NCBI GenBank assembly: GCA_036490175.1
Contig: DASXEJ010000142.1
Coordinates: 1-64,000, forward strand
Direction: 5' to 3'
Length of the DNA stretch: 64,000 nt
Source: Pirellulales bacterium
GTDB taxonomy: Bacteria > Planctomycetota > Planctomycetia > Pirellulales > JACPPG01
Shown here: positions 53,206-62,326 of the stretch, piece by piece
Layout of the letters: each line of letters starts with the position of its first letter
How positions within the stretch are numbered: the first letter of the stretch is position 1
Translations under genes and position numbers: made by a program
Notes under the pieces: generated by a model
The model's database searches: none
What the model was told of the DNA's origin: nothing
The model's input: only the letters and a program-made list of their open reading frames with translations

Positions 53206-54546
53206 ATGTTCGACATGATCGATCAACTGGATGGAATCATGCCGTCGGCAATGACGGGCCGTTTGGTGCGCACCGTCGGCACGACGGCCGCGGTGGCTGG
53301 GTTTCGCGCGCCGTTAGGCGCCACTGTAGGAATCGAACGCCAGATCGGTTCGGAAGTGTTGGCGGAGGTGATCGGCTTTCACGACGACCTCACTCTACTA
53401 GCGCCGTGGGGTGATATGCACGGCGTACGTCACGGCAGTCGCGTACGGCTGGTACGAAGCCGAAATTGGTTACGCGTGGGCCAGGGATTACTCGGCCGCG
53501 TCGTCAACGCGCATGGCGCTCCGCTCGACGGTCGTCCCCAGCCCGCGCTATTAGAGCGGGTGCCAATCGACGGTTGTGCCTCGAATCCCGTTTCACGTCC
53601 TCGGATTTCAATCCCGCTATCGACCGGCGTCAGGGCGGTTGATGGCATGCTGACTTGTGGCAAGGGACAACGGATGGGAATCTTCGCCGGCGCCGGGGTC
53701 GGCAAGAGCGTGCTATTGGGCATGATGGCGCGCAACTCGCGCGCAGACGTCAATGTCATAGCGCTAATCGGCGAGCGCGGCCGTGAAGTCAATGAGTTCC
53801 TCGAGCGTGATCTGCAACAATTCGGTCTAGGACGCAGCGTGGTAGTTGTCGCCACCAGTGACGAACCGGCCTTGATGCGCACACGCGCTGCATTAACCGC
53901 CACCGCGATTGCCGAATACTTTCGCGAGCAAGGCCAGGATGTGCTGTTGCTAGTTGACTCGCTGACTCGCTATGCGCTGGCGCAGCGCGAGATCGGCCTG
54001 GCTGCCGGCGAGCCGCCAACGACACGCGGCTATCCGCCGTCGGTCTTTGCCACGTTGCCGAAACTAGTCGAGCGCGCCGGCTTGACTTCGCGCGGCAGCA
54101 TTACGGCGTTTTACTCCGTGCTCGTTGAAGCCGACGATCCTAACGAGCCGATCAGCGACACATTGCGATCGCTATTGGACGGGCACACTTGGCTCTCTCG
54201 AAAACTTGCCAGCCGAGGTCATTTTCCGGCGATAGATGTGCTGGATAGCCTCAGCCGGTTAATGACCGAGGTGACCACGCCCGCACATCGCGAGGCGGCG
54301 ACTCTGGTGCGCGAGTTGCTGGCCGCCTATCGCGATCATGAGGACCTGATCTCGATCGGTGCCTATCGCACCGGCGGCAACCGCATGGTCGACGTGGCCC
54401 TGCAGATGCTGGAACCGATGCAGCATTTTCTTAGGCAGAGCATCGACGAGGCTGTCACTATTGACGAGGCCCGCGAGGCGCTCTTAAATCTTGCGCGCTT
54501 GGCGCAACAGCGAGTGCAATCATCCGCTACCACTGCTGTTAGGTAA
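53206..54546 (+). CDS. fliI: Flagellum-specific ATP synthase FliI
   Basis: FliI is the hexameric ATPase that energises export-substrate loading. The protein is 446 aa from the ATG at 53206 (a GTG at 53197 is possible). The P-loop is GAGVGKS (residues 162-168), the catalytic Glu is in ALIGERGREVNEF, and LLLVDSLTRYALAQREI is Walker B. GEPPTTRGYPPSVFATLPKL is the conserved family stretch, close to F1 ATPase beta. Good length; fliJ follows. Confidence 0.95.
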   Translation: MFDMIDQLDGIMPSAMTGRLVRTVGTTAAVAGFRAPLGATVGIERQIGSEVLAEVIGFHDDLTLLAPWGDMHGVRHGSRVRLVRSRNWLRVGQGLLGRVVNAHGAPLDGRPQPALLERVPIDGCASNPVSRPRISIPLSTGVRAVDGMLTCGKGQRMGIFAGAGVGKSVLLGMMARNSRADVNVIALIGERGREVNEFLERDLQQFGLGRSVVVVATSDEPALMRTRAALTATAIAEYFREQGQDVLLLVDSLTRYALAQREIGLAAGEPPTTRGYPPSVFATLPKLVERAGLTSRGSITAFYSVLVEADDPNEPISDTLRSLLDGHTWLSRKLASRGHFPAIDVLDSLSRLMTEVTTPAHREAATLVRELLAAYRDHEDLISIGAYRTGGNRMVDVALQMLEPMQHFLRQSIDEAVTIDEAREALLNLARLAQQRVQSSATTAVR

Positions 54547-54593
54547 TCCGAGTCTTGTCGTGCAGCGGAACCCATGTACCACGGCGCAGGACG

Positions 54594-55040
54594 ATGGGCA
54601 AATTCAAATTCCGACTCGAGACACTGATCAACCTCCATCAGACAGAGCGGGATCGATTGCGACGGGATCTCGCCGAGGCCTTGAGCCTGTTGGAGAATAC
54701 GCGAGCCCGCCAGAACCGAGTCACCGCCGAGTTGCAGGTGGCAACACGCGCTCACGCAGCGCGAGCGGGTATCGTCGATATCGCCCGGTTGCAAGCAGCG
54801 GGGGTCTACATTGCCGGGTTACGGCAAGACGAGGCACGCTGCACCCAGGAAATGGCCGTGCTAAACGACGAGATTGTGCGGCGGCGCGAGGCGCTGTTGG
54901 CCGGCGATCGCGAAGTGCGCACGCTGGAGAAGCTACGCGAGAACCAACACGTGCGATTCCGTGCCGACCAGCAACGGCGCGATCAACGGCAGTTTGACGA
55001 ACTGGCCAGCCGTGCCAGCGGCCATCAGGCGGACTTCTAA
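54594..55040 (+). CDS. fliJ: Flagellar export protein FliJ
   Basis: FliJ is a small coiled-coil protein that couples FliI to FlhA. The ATG at 54594 (MGKFKFRLETLINL) is the canonical beginning, so the frame's upstream start at 54555 is rejected. The protein is 148 aa, nearly all alpha-helical and charged, a typical length. It follows fliI and precedes fliN. Confidence 0.88.
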   Translation: MGKFKFRLETLINLHQTERDRLRRDLAEALSLLENTRARQNRVTAELQVATRAHAARAGIVDIARLQAAGVYIAGLRQDEARCTQEMAVLNDEIVRRREALLAGDREVRTLEKLRENQHVRFRADQQRRDQRQFDELASRASGHQADF

Positions 55041-55268
55041 TCGCTACGATGCTAGCACGTCGTCCGCGCGTCTCGACAGCTGGAACCCAGCCGCCGGATC
55101 GCCGGCAAGGGCAGGGGGTTGATCTTGATCCGGCATCGAAATTCAGCGACAAATACCGCCCCGAATCGCGCCTTCACGATGCTTGCGGCACCCGACGCGC
55201 CAGTCGTCGTGGGCCACGCAAGAGTTTTTGCAAAACTGCGATGGCAGGCAGCCGGTCAAAAGGCTGCT

Positions 55269-55751
55269 ATGCCTGACCTGAGGATTGGCTCCCACATGGC
55301 AGCGGGCGATCCCAACGCCGACGATCATCCTTCGCACGGGCGCACAGGCGACGCCGCGCGGCTTTCCGAGGGAGTTGAACGGATGTTTGATGCGACCGAG
55401 GCCGCGTTAGCCGCGCTGGCCCCCCCGACGCATGCGGCAACGCCACGCTCATTCGAGTTCCGCGATTTTGTGGGGTCGCTGGCGGGGATGCCCAGCGCGT
55501 TGTCCGTTGACGAGGGTCCTGTAGAGGCCAGTCTGAGGATCGAGATGGGGCGCGCGGAGGTGAGCCGGGACGAAATGCTTGGTTTGCGCTCTGGGGCGGT
55601 CGTTCCGCTCGACAAGCTGGCGAATGATCCTGCGGATGTTTATGTCAACGGTCGATTGGTCGCGCGCGGTAACGTAATGGTGCTCGACGAGAAATTCTGC
55701 ATTCGCATCACCGACCTGGTGGCGACCGCGGCGAACGTGGCGTGCGATTAG
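55269..55751 (+). CDS. fliN: Flagellar motor switch protein FliN
   Basis: FliN is a C-ring subunit. The ATG at 55269 has an AAAAGG box about 7 nt upstream; the open frame extends to a TTG at 55119 (and an ATG at 55179), so the exact N-terminus is uncertain. From 55269 the protein is 160 aa: ~90 residues of poorly conserved lead-in, then a SpoA (surface presentation of antigens) domain: EASLRIEMGRAEVSRDEML, VVPLDKLANDPADVYVNGRL, ARGNVMVLDEKFCIRITDLV. fliM, which normally precedes it, is absent here. Confidence 0.85.
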   Translation: MPDLRIGSHMAAGDPNADDHPSHGRTGDAARLSEGVERMFDATEAALAALAPPTHAATPRSFEFRDFVGSLAGMPSALSVDEGPVEASLRIEMGRAEVSRDEMLGLRSGAVVPLDKLANDPADVYVNGRLVARGNVMVLDEKFCIRITDLVATAANVACD

Positions 55752-55806
55752 GCGCTCCGCTCGTGGCTGCACGCATGTCTGGCACGATGGCAGTTTTCAG
55801 CAAACA

Positions 55807-56604
55807 ATGTTCGATCAGAACAAATCGCAAGCACGCATGATCGATCATCGCCCACATCACCGATCGCTTGTGTACGCCACTGCTTGCGTGGCGGCATTCG
55901 TTGGCCAACAACTCTTGGCGCCGCGGCCATTGCAGGCTGCGCCTCCTACCGACAACGGCATCGCGGCGGGGCGCGCCGCCTCCGGTTCCATTCGCCAAAC
56001 GACTCATACTGCGTCCTCAAATGCGCCGCCGTACATCGACCGCGGAGCGACAGCTTCCCCTCGCAATGGCATGGCGCCGGGCGCGGCGCCGCGCGATGTT
56101 GAGCCCGGCGAAGAGAAAATCCGGCTCGGGGCCGCCGAATCACCAGTAAGTAATCAAAGCACGCCGTCGGCGCGCGGCGCCTCACATGGCCTGAAGGCAC
56201 TGACGAGTCTCGCCGTGGTACTGGGACTGTTTTTGGCCGTCGTCTGGGTTATGCGGCGTAGCACGCCGCAAGCGTCACGACGACTGCCGGCCGAGGTAGT
56301 CGAGGTGCTCGGGCATACCACGCTCGGCCATCGCCAGCAGGCCCAACTCGTGCGCTTGGGCAAAAGCCTGTTGTTGATCGGCGTGTCACCGGCTGGCGCC
56401 GAAACACTGGCCGAGGTGACAGATGTCGCCGAGGCCGACCGCCTGGCCACACTTTGCCGTGGCTCGAATGTCGGCGGTGCGAATCCTTCGTTTCGCGACG
56501 TCCTCCAACATTTCAAAGAGCGATCGTCGACAGCTCGTGCGACGAAGGCTCAGATGGGGCTAGGGCTGCACGCCAGTGTTCGGCCGGAGGAGCACGATGT
56601 CTAG
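55807..56604 (+). CDS. fliO: Flagellar biosynthetic protein FliO
   Basis: FliO is a small helper of export-gate assembly. The 265-aa protein has a signal-like region (SLVYATACVAAFVGQQLL), a ~90-residue low-complexity periplasmic part and a membrane helix (GLKALTSLAVVLGLFLAVVW) near residues 127-146, then a cytoplasmic FliO domain including GHRQQAQLVRLGKSLLLIGV. The long N-terminal extension is unusual, as most FliO proteins are near 100-130 aa. Its last 8 nt overlap the fliP start. Confidence 0.85.
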   Translation: MFDQNKSQARMIDHRPHHRSLVYATACVAAFVGQQLLAPRPLQAAPPTDNGIAAGRAASGSIRQTTHTASSNAPPYIDRGATASPRNGMAPGAAPRDVEPGEEKIRLGAAESPVSNQSTPSARGASHGLKALTSLAVVLGLFLAVVWVMRRSTPQASRRLPAEVVEVLGHTTLGHRQQAQLVRLGKSLLLIGVSPAGAETLAEVTDVAEADRLATLCRGSNVGGANPSFRDVLQHFKERSSTARATKAQMGLGLHASVRPEEHDV

Positions 56605-57421
56605 CCCTCGTTACAGGTGGTGTTTGCCAGTCCTTGTCGTCGGGGTCGCGCTGGTGCTTGCCTGGGGGCAATCGGTCGCCGCCCAGGAGGGGCTCAACGC
56701 GCCCGCAAGTCTCGAATTGCCGGAAGGTCTGCTTGCCGGCCCTGCGGGTTGGACAAGCCCTGAGGGATTAAGCTCGTCGATCCAAGTGATGCTGTTGCTG
56801 GCGGTCATGAGCCTGGCACCCGCCGTGCTTTTGATGACAACCTGCTTCGTGCGAATCGTCGTAGTGCTGAGCTTGTTGCGGCAAGCTATAGGTGCGCAGC
56901 AGTTGCCGCCGAATCAGGTGATGACATCGATCGCGCTGTTCTTGACCCTATTGGTTATGGCGCCGGTTTGGAAAGACGTCTACGACAACGCCGTCGTTCC
57001 CTACAGCAATCGTCAGATCGACTTGGATCAAGCATGGACCGCCGGCTGCAAGCCCGTCAGACGCTTCATGAGTATGCAGATTGAGAAGACGGGGAATAGC
57101 GAGGACGTGCGACTGTTTCTCGATTACTTGCCCAACGCCGCCACACAGGAATATCAATACTACGAGGACGTGCCGCTTGCGGCGTTGATTCCCGCATTCA
57201 TGCTCAGCGAACTTAAGACATCATTTCTCATCGGTTTTCAAATCTATTTGCCGTTTCTGATTCTCGACATGGTGATCGCCAGTGTGCTGGTTTCGATGGG
57301 CATGCTGATGCTTCCCCCGGTGCTGATCTCGTTGCCGTTCAAACTGATGTTATTTGTTTTGGTCGATGGCTGGCATTTGATCGTGGGTATGCTCTTGGCA
57401 AGTTTCCAAGCCTACTCATGA
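56597..57421 (+). CDS. fliP: Flagellar biosynthetic protein FliP
   Basis: FliP forms the core pore of the export gate with FliQ and FliR. The ATG at 56597 has the strong site GGAGGAG (56586-56592) and overlaps the fliO stop (ATGTCTAG). The protein is 274 aa. A signal peptide is followed by hydrophobic helices; TSFLIGFQIYLPFLILDMV and MGMLMLPPVLISLPFKLM are the family signatures (ILDMV-x-A-S-x-L-V). Length and order are normal. Confidence 0.95.
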   Translation: MSSPRYRWCLPVLVVGVALVLAWGQSVAAQEGLNAPASLELPEGLLAGPAGWTSPEGLSSSIQVMLLLAVMSLAPAVLLMTTCFVRIVVVLSLLRQAIGAQQLPPNQVMTSIALFLTLLVMAPVWKDVYDNAVVPYSNRQIDLDQAWTAGCKPVRRFMSMQIEKTGNSEDVRLFLDYLPNAATQEYQYYEDVPLAALIPAFMLSELKTSFLIGFQIYLPFLILDMVIASVLVSMGMLMLPPVLISLPFKLMLFVLVDGWHLIVGMLLASFQAYS

Positions 57422-57495
57422 TCGTGGTCGCAGGTTGCGGCGTAGTTCCGAGGTGCTTTACGCACGTCAACCCACATCGATAGCCAGAAGGGTTT

Positions 57496-57762
57496 ATGGA
57501 ACCGCACGTCGCAATCGACCTGGCACGCGAGGCCGTGATGACGATGTTGATCGTCAGCGCGCCGGTTCTGATTGTCGGTATGGTTGTGGGCTTGATCGTG
57601 GGTTTGGTCCAGGCCGTGACGCAGATACAGGAACAGACGATCGCCTTCGTTCCCAAGTTGGTTGCCACGTTGATCGTGCTCTCGCTGAGCATGCCATGGT
57701 TGCTCACGCGCATGACGGAATACTTTCGCGATCTGATCGAGAACATTCCGGCGTCACTTTGA
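57496..57762 (+). CDS. fliQ: Flagellar biosynthetic protein FliQ
   Basis: FliQ is a small two-helix gate subunit. The 88-aa protein has helices at about 16-38 and 50-74. GLVQAVTQIQEQTIAFVPKL is the conserved connecting segment. It lies between fliP and fliR as usual, each with a gap of some 75-90 nt. Confidence 0.95.
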   Translation: MEPHVAIDLAREAVMTMLIVSAPVLIVGMVVGLIVGLVQAVTQIQEQTIAFVPKLVATLIVLSLSMPWLLTRMTEYFRDLIENIPASL

Positions 57763-57852
57763 TAGCGTCGAGCGGCGCCCCCAGCCAATGCTGTTCGCCC
57801 AAAGCGCGCCGGGCGTGGCAACTTTTTACACGCGACCCCATCGAGTGCGACC

Positions 57853-58656
57853 ATGCCGTGGATAGTGGAACTGTTACCGACGCACTTGCTGGTCTTTACG
57901 CTCGTGCTGGGGCGCGTGGGGGGAATGGTGTTCGTCGCGCCGCTATTCTCTGCGATGGCCGTGCCGGCCCATATTCGCGCCTTTGTCGCGATCGCTTTGG
58001 CAATTCTGCTTTTACCTGCGCAGGCCACGAGCGACATTGTCGCGCCGGCATCTTTGATCGAGTGGTTACTGACCGTCGGCGTAGAACTGCTCATTGGCTT
58101 GGCCCTCGGTGTCGGAGCGACGATCCTTATTGCCGGCATGCAGCTGGCGGGCCAGTTGATGGCCCAGGCGAGTGGACTTTCGCTTGCCGAGGTTTTCGAT
58201 CCCGGCCTGGACGCGAATGTGCCCGTGGTGTCGCAATTTTTGGGTTCGTTCACATTGGCCGTGTATCTATTGATTGGCGGGCATCGCTGGCTCTTGGCCG
58301 GTTTGATGAATACGTTTTCGACGCTTCCTCTGGGAAGCGGCCGGTTACCGGGGTCGGTGGCCGACGCTCTGGTGGCATTGCTGACCGAAAGCTTTTCGCT
58401 GGGGATCAAAGCAGCGGCGCCACTGGTGATCTCGTTGTTGCTGGCCACACTCGTCCTCGGCTTGATCGGACGAACATTGCCACAGTTGAATATCTTGTCG
58501 GTCGGATTCGGTCCCAATGCGATCATTGCCTTTGGGATGTTGGCGATGCTTCTGGGCACCATCGCCTGGCTATTCGAGGATCGATTGCAGCCGGCGATCG
58601 TGCTCGTTCTAGATGCGCTGGCGTCGACCGGGCCCAACACTCTGGAACTGCGTTAG
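57853..58656 (+). CDS. fliR: Flagellar biosynthetic protein FliR
   Basis: FliR is the single-copy gate subunit. The 267-aa protein is nearly all hydrophobic, with six or so helices. The early LVLGRVGGMVFVAPLFSAM and FVAIALAILLLP, and the middle GLSLAEVFDPGLDANVPVVS, are typical of FliR/SctT. flhB follows 64 nt downstream. Confidence 0.93.
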   Translation: MPWIVELLPTHLLVFTLVLGRVGGMVFVAPLFSAMAVPAHIRAFVAIALAILLLPAQATSDIVAPASLIEWLLTVGVELLIGLALGVGATILIAGMQLAGQLMAQASGLSLAEVFDPGLDANVPVVSQFLGSFTLAVYLLIGGHRWLLAGLMNTFSTLPLGSGRLPGSVADALVALLTESFSLGIKAAAPLVISLLLATLVLGLIGRTLPQLNILSVGFGPNAIIAFGMLAMLLGTIAWLFEDRLQPAIVLVLDALASTGPNTLELR

Positions 58657-58720
58657 GAATCGTTGCGTAGATCGGTACTTCGCAGTGGCATAGTTTAGAA
58701 GGCGGACGAGATACTTTCCC

Positions 58721-59812
58721 ATGGCCGAATTGACCGGCGACAAAACACAGGAGCCGACGTCGCATCGTCGCCAGCAGGCGCGTGAGCAGGGCCAGGTTGC
58801 CCGCAGCCGCGATGCATCTTCCGCCCTGTTGCTTTGCGGTGCGGTCATAACGTTGCTGTGGCTGGGGGGGCCGATTGTCGATTTCCTAGGCAATCTCACG
58901 ATTCGTCAACTCGGGGGCGATCCGTGGCTGTCGGCAGATATCTCGTTTGTGACAAGCGAGTGGAGCGGTCTGTTGACATCGCTGGCCGTCGTGTTGTTGC
59001 CCATCCTCGGGCTGATGATGCTATTGGCGATTTCCGGCAATGTTCTGCAGGTCGGATTGATTTTCCTACCCGGTAAGATATTGCCGGACTTCTCGCGCAT
59101 CGATCCCCTGGAGGGATTCAGTCGCCTGGTTTCGTTGGCAAACTTTGGACGATTGGCTTTTGGCTTTATCAAACTCGTCGTCGTAACCAGCGTAGCGTGG
59201 TATTGCCTGGACTCAGAACTCGAACGTGTTCTCAATAGCGGTCATTTACCTGTGGCCGAGTTGGCGGCCTTTATGGCACAAATAATCGTCTGGACAACTC
59301 TCAAGATCGGCGTGGCACTGCTGACGATAGCCGGCATGGACTATGCCTACGAGCGTTGGCGTCACGAGCGCGATTTGCGGATGACCTCGCAAGAGATCCG
59401 CGAGGAGTTGCGCAGTATGCACGGCGACCCGCAGGTTATGTCACGGCGTCGCGCGTGGCATCGCCAGTCACGGGCGGCGGCGCAAGTGGCGAGCACGTTG
59501 AAGGCCGATTTACTGATCGTTGACGGGAAAGGACTGGCTGTTGCCGTGCGCTACGATGCGTCGTCGATGTCCTCTCCCTTGGTGGTTGCGAAAGGAGCCG
59601 GCCCGGCCGCCTCGAAAATGCGCGAGTCGGCGGAGGCTCAGCGCGTGCCCTGCGCCACAGAGGCGGCACTCACCCGGTCGTTGTATGAGGGCGTGTCGCT
59701 AAATCGGCCTGTGCCCCAAGAGTTTTATGGTGGCGTGGCCGAGCTTTTGGGGAAAAAATGTTCGGTCGCCATGGTCGAGGGTAGTCGACCCGCTCCGGCA
59801 GGCGCGACGTAG
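58721..59812 (+). CDS. flhB: Flagellar biosynthetic protein FlhB (without the NPTH autocleavage motif)
   Basis: FlhB is the gate subunit that switches export from rod/hook to filament substrates. The 363-aa protein has a charged start (HRRQQAREQGQVARS), four membrane helices to about residue 210, then the linker DYAYERWRHERDLRMTSQEI and the cytoplasmic domain. Where Salmonella FlhB has the self-cleaving Asn-Pro-Thr-His at 269-272, this protein reads IVDGKGLAVAVRYD (DGKG, residues 268-271) in an otherwise well aligned domain (VVAKGAG, VPQEFYGGVAELL). Autocleavage by the known asparagine chemistry is therefore not expected. Confidence 0.92.
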   Translation: MAELTGDKTQEPTSHRRQQAREQGQVARSRDASSALLLCGAVITLLWLGGPIVDFLGNLTIRQLGGDPWLSADISFVTSEWSGLLTSLAVVLLPILGLMMLLAISGNVLQVGLIFLPGKILPDFSRIDPLEGFSRLVSLANFGRLAFGFIKLVVVTSVAWYCLDSELERVLNSGHLPVAELAAFMAQIIVWTTLKIGVALLTIAGMDYAYERWRHERDLRMTSQEIREELRSMHGDPQVMSRRRAWHRQSRAAAQVASTLKADLLIVDGKGLAVAVRYDASSMSSPLVVAKGAGPAASKMRESAEAQRVPCATEAALTRSLYEGVSLNRPVPQEFYGGVAELLGKKCSVAMVEGSRPAPAGAT

Positions 59813-60830
59813 CTGGGTGGTCGCACCACCAGGGCCTGTCGCGCAAGACGAACTCGTCATCCTGGTTTCCCGACGTCTGCATTCCTGTGGACGGTTTTGC
59901 AGACATGGGGTGCCTTTGATCCGCGCATGCCGTGCTTTAGGCACATGCATTGCAATCTGGAAAAGTACCTTCGGTGCTCCGAGGAGTCCTCATTTTGTGA
60001 GACGCAACTCATTCTGAAAGGAATGGTTACACGATCCTGATCAGGAAACGAAAGCGTTTGGCATGTGGAATGCGTTGCGGAAGCCCGCGAGCTAGTTGCG
60101 GCTCGCATTGAATTGCGGTGCTGCTGACCACAACCAAACCGATGCGATCATGGTTTCCCGACGGCTCATTTTGGCGCTAGTGGCCTCTGCTGTCCCATTG
60201 GGCGTACTGCACTTGGTTGTGCTTCGAGATGTCTCGTTCCCCTCTTCCCCGCAACTCGTCGAGCAGGGGCAGGGCAGCGCTCGTTCTCCTGTCGCATCGA
60301 GCATCACGTCCGCCTCGCGGTGGTATTCTTTTGTCCCTGGACATGGCAAATGGAAGTGGCGCGGTTCGATTTGCGCCACCATGATTCCTCTGCAAACTAT
60401 TGCGGCAATTTCGACGGGTGATCCGACAAGGCTCTCTTTGTCGTTCCCGAGCCTGCATGCCCTGCGTGTCAAGCTGCAGCTGTGACGCCTTTTTCGGACG
60501 GCACAATTCGCCATCCGCTGCTCGCAGCAAGCTCGGCCGTCGCTTCCGCTGTCAGTCCCAGGGATGGGGCGTACCCTTTTTGTCCATTAACCCTATTGCC
60601 TGACGAACGCGTTGGCACTCGCACCATGAGCAAGGGAGCATTGCCATGCGCGAGCGAGAAGCCATTCATGGTCGGGTGCGTTAGAGGCCGTGAACGCGCT
60701 ATTTGCCGTTCCAAAGCTCGGTTGCGTAAGTTTCGATGATTCTCGGAAATCTTGCAGGGGTGCAACCTGGACCCACTGTCAATGTGATTCCGTCTTGCCA
60801 GGTAGTCCTTCTAGACGAGCGAGTCCAGAC
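59813..60830. other. Long intergenic region between flhB and amtB
   Basis: About 1 kb without a convincing gene. A GGTGGT-CGC-ACCACC hairpin directly follows the flhB stop (59816-59830). A 12-bp perfect palindrome TCCTGATCAGGA lies at 60035-60046. A plus-strand open frame (ATG 60150 to 60485) starts with a signal-peptide-like segment (RLILALVASAVPLGVLHLVV) but its remainder does not look like a folded protein; I do not accept it as a gene. The promoter of amtB should lie here but is not identified. Confidence 0.4.
60035..60046. repeat. 12-bp perfect palindrome
   Basis: TCCTGATCAGGA is a perfect inverted repeat in a non-coding stretch. It could be a regulator binding site; it is short enough to arise by chance. 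Confidence 0.25.
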
Positions 60831-62285
60831 ATGAAGAAATTGCTGTGGTTGTTCTGTCCGGCGGTGTTGTTTTTGACGATTCTCATTCCTCTTCAGCACG
60901 AGGCGTCGGCGCAGGAGGCCGCCGAAGCCGCCATCGAAGCGGCCGCGGGGCCGGCCGGCACCTCGGCCGAGGCGCCCGCGCCACCTCACGTGCTAGATCG
61001 TGGCGACAATGCCTGGATGCTGATGTCCTCGGCCTTGGTGTTGGCCATGACTACGCCTGGATTGGCAATGTTCTATGGCGGCTTGGTGCGCAAAAAGAAC
61101 GTCGTTAGCGTGCTGATGCAATGCATGTTCTTGATGGGATTAATGACCGTGCTGTGGGGCACCGTCGGGTATTCCCTTTGTTTTGGCGGTATTGCTGCGC
61201 CCGATGCCTGGATCGGCAATGCGGATCACTTTTTTATGAATGGATTGCAGGCCACTTGGACCGAGGGCAAGGGATCAGACATTCCGCTTTTCCCCACACT
61301 TAACATCCCCTGGTTCACGCACATGCTGTTTCAAGGAATGTTCTTTATCATCACGCCGGCACTGATCTGTGGTGCCTTTGCCGAACGCATGAAGTTCAGC
61401 ACGATGGTGGTCTTCATGATCCTGTGGGGATTGCTGGTCTACTGTCCGTTATGCCATTGGGTATGGGGGGGTGGCATCTTTGCCTATGGCTCGGAACATG
61501 CGAAGACCTATTGCGCCGGCGGTGCACTCGATTTTGCTGGTGGCACGGTCGTGCATATCAGCTCGGGCGTCTCGGCTCTGGTGTGTGCCTTGGTTCTCGG
61601 TAAGCGCACAGGATACGGTACCGAACCGATGCCGCCGCATAATTTGACCTACACCGCCTTGGGTGCCGGCTTATTGTGGGTCGGCTGGTTCGGTTTCAAT
61701 GCTGGGAGTGCCCTCGCGGCCGACGGCATCGCCGCCAGCGCCTTCACCGCGACGCATTTTTCGGCGGGAGCCGGCTGCCTGGCCTGGTCCCTGATGGATT
61801 GGATTCGTGGTGGCAAGCCGACGCTGCTGGGTGCCTCGTCAGGCGCCGTCGCAGGGCTCGTGTGCATCACGCCCGCGGCCGGATTCGTTCAGCCCATGCC
61901 TGCGATCGCGATGGGGCTGATGGCCGGTTGCATGTGCAGCCTGACTTGCTCTGTGATGAAGCACAAGTTGGGCTACGACGATTCACTCGATGCTTTCGGC
62001 GTACACGGCCTCGGAGGCACACTCGGCGCGTTACTGACAGGCATCTTCGCCACGCGCGCCGTTTGGGACATTGGCAAGGGCGCAACCCTTGGTTCTCTTG
62101 AAGGAGGTCCGGTGCTCAAAGCCCAGATCATCGCCACGGTGGCGACCTGGGTCTTTGCAGGCGCCGTCTCGTATGTGCTGCTCAAGGTGTTGGATCTGAC
62201 GATGGGCTTGCGCGTTTCGCGCGACGAAGAGTTGCAAGGCCTCGACATCACGCAGCACAACGAAGAGGGGTACATTTTCGTCTGA
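60831..62285 (+). CDS. amtB: Ammonium transporter (Amt/AmtB family)
   Basis: The ATG at 60831 is chosen because a signal peptide follows (KLLWLFCPAVLFLTILIPL); the frame opens 47 codons upstream. The protein is 484 aa. It has the Amt features: DRGDNAWMLMSSALVLAMTT (start of helix 1), AMFYGGLVRKKN, the gate Phe in FQGMFFIITPALICGAFAER, WGLLVYCPLCHWVWGGG with the first pore His, and VHGLGGTLGALLTG with the second. It transports NH3/NH4+. A long Ala-rich tract (residues 29-50) precedes helix 1. No glnK gene lies in the following 1.7 kb, although the two are often adjacent. Confidence 0.93.
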   Translation: MKKLLWLFCPAVLFLTILIPLQHEASAQEAAEAAIEAAAGPAGTSAEAPAPPHVLDRGDNAWMLMSSALVLAMTTPGLAMFYGGLVRKKNVVSVLMQCMFLMGLMTVLWGTVGYSLCFGGIAAPDAWIGNADHFFMNGLQATWTEGKGSDIPLFPTLNIPWFTHMLFQGMFFIITPALICGAFAERMKFSTMVVFMILWGLLVYCPLCHWVWGGGIFAYGSEHAKTYCAGGALDFAGGTVVHISSGVSALVCALVLGKRTGYGTEPMPPHNLTYTALGAGLLWVGWFGFNAGSALAADGIAASAFTATHFSAGAGCLAWSLMDWIRGGKPTLLGASSGAVAGLVCITPAAGFVQPMPAIAMGLMAGCMCSLTCSVMKHKLGYDDSLDAFGVHGLGGTLGALLTGIFATRAVWDIGKGATLGSLEGGPVLKAQIIATVATWVFAGAVSYVLLKVLDLTMGLRVSRDEELQGLDITQHNEEGYIFV

Positions 62286-62303
62286 CCCCGTCTGGCAATG
62301 TCT

Positions 62304-62326
62304 CTCTCCCCATTAAATGGGGAGAG
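62304..62326. repeat. 10-bp stem-loop just after amtB
   Basis: CTCTCCCCAT - TAA - ATGGGGAGAG is a perfect 10-bp stem 18 nt after the amtB stop. There is no U-tract after it. It resembles short interspersed palindromes; it may also stabilise the amtB mRNA end. Confidence 0.5.

Noticed and set aside
57339-58640. A 433-codon minus-strand open frame opposite fliP/fliQ/fliR
   Set aside because: Its translation is Ser/Thr/Pro/Ile-rich shadow sequence opposite three certain genes; long antisense frames are expected in high-GC DNA.
57435-58670. A 411-codon plus-strand frame overlapping fliQ and fliR
   Set aside because: It is Arg/Gly-rich out-of-frame translation of two definite membrane-protein genes.
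60150-60485. An open frame with a signal-peptide-like beginning between flhB and amtB
   Set aside because: Beyond the hydrophobic start the sequence is Ser/Ala low-complexity and does not resemble a folded protein; no ribosome-binding site.
62304-62326. The 10-bp stem-loop after amtB as its terminator
   Set aside because: No U-tract follows; the proper terminator is at 62542-62582.
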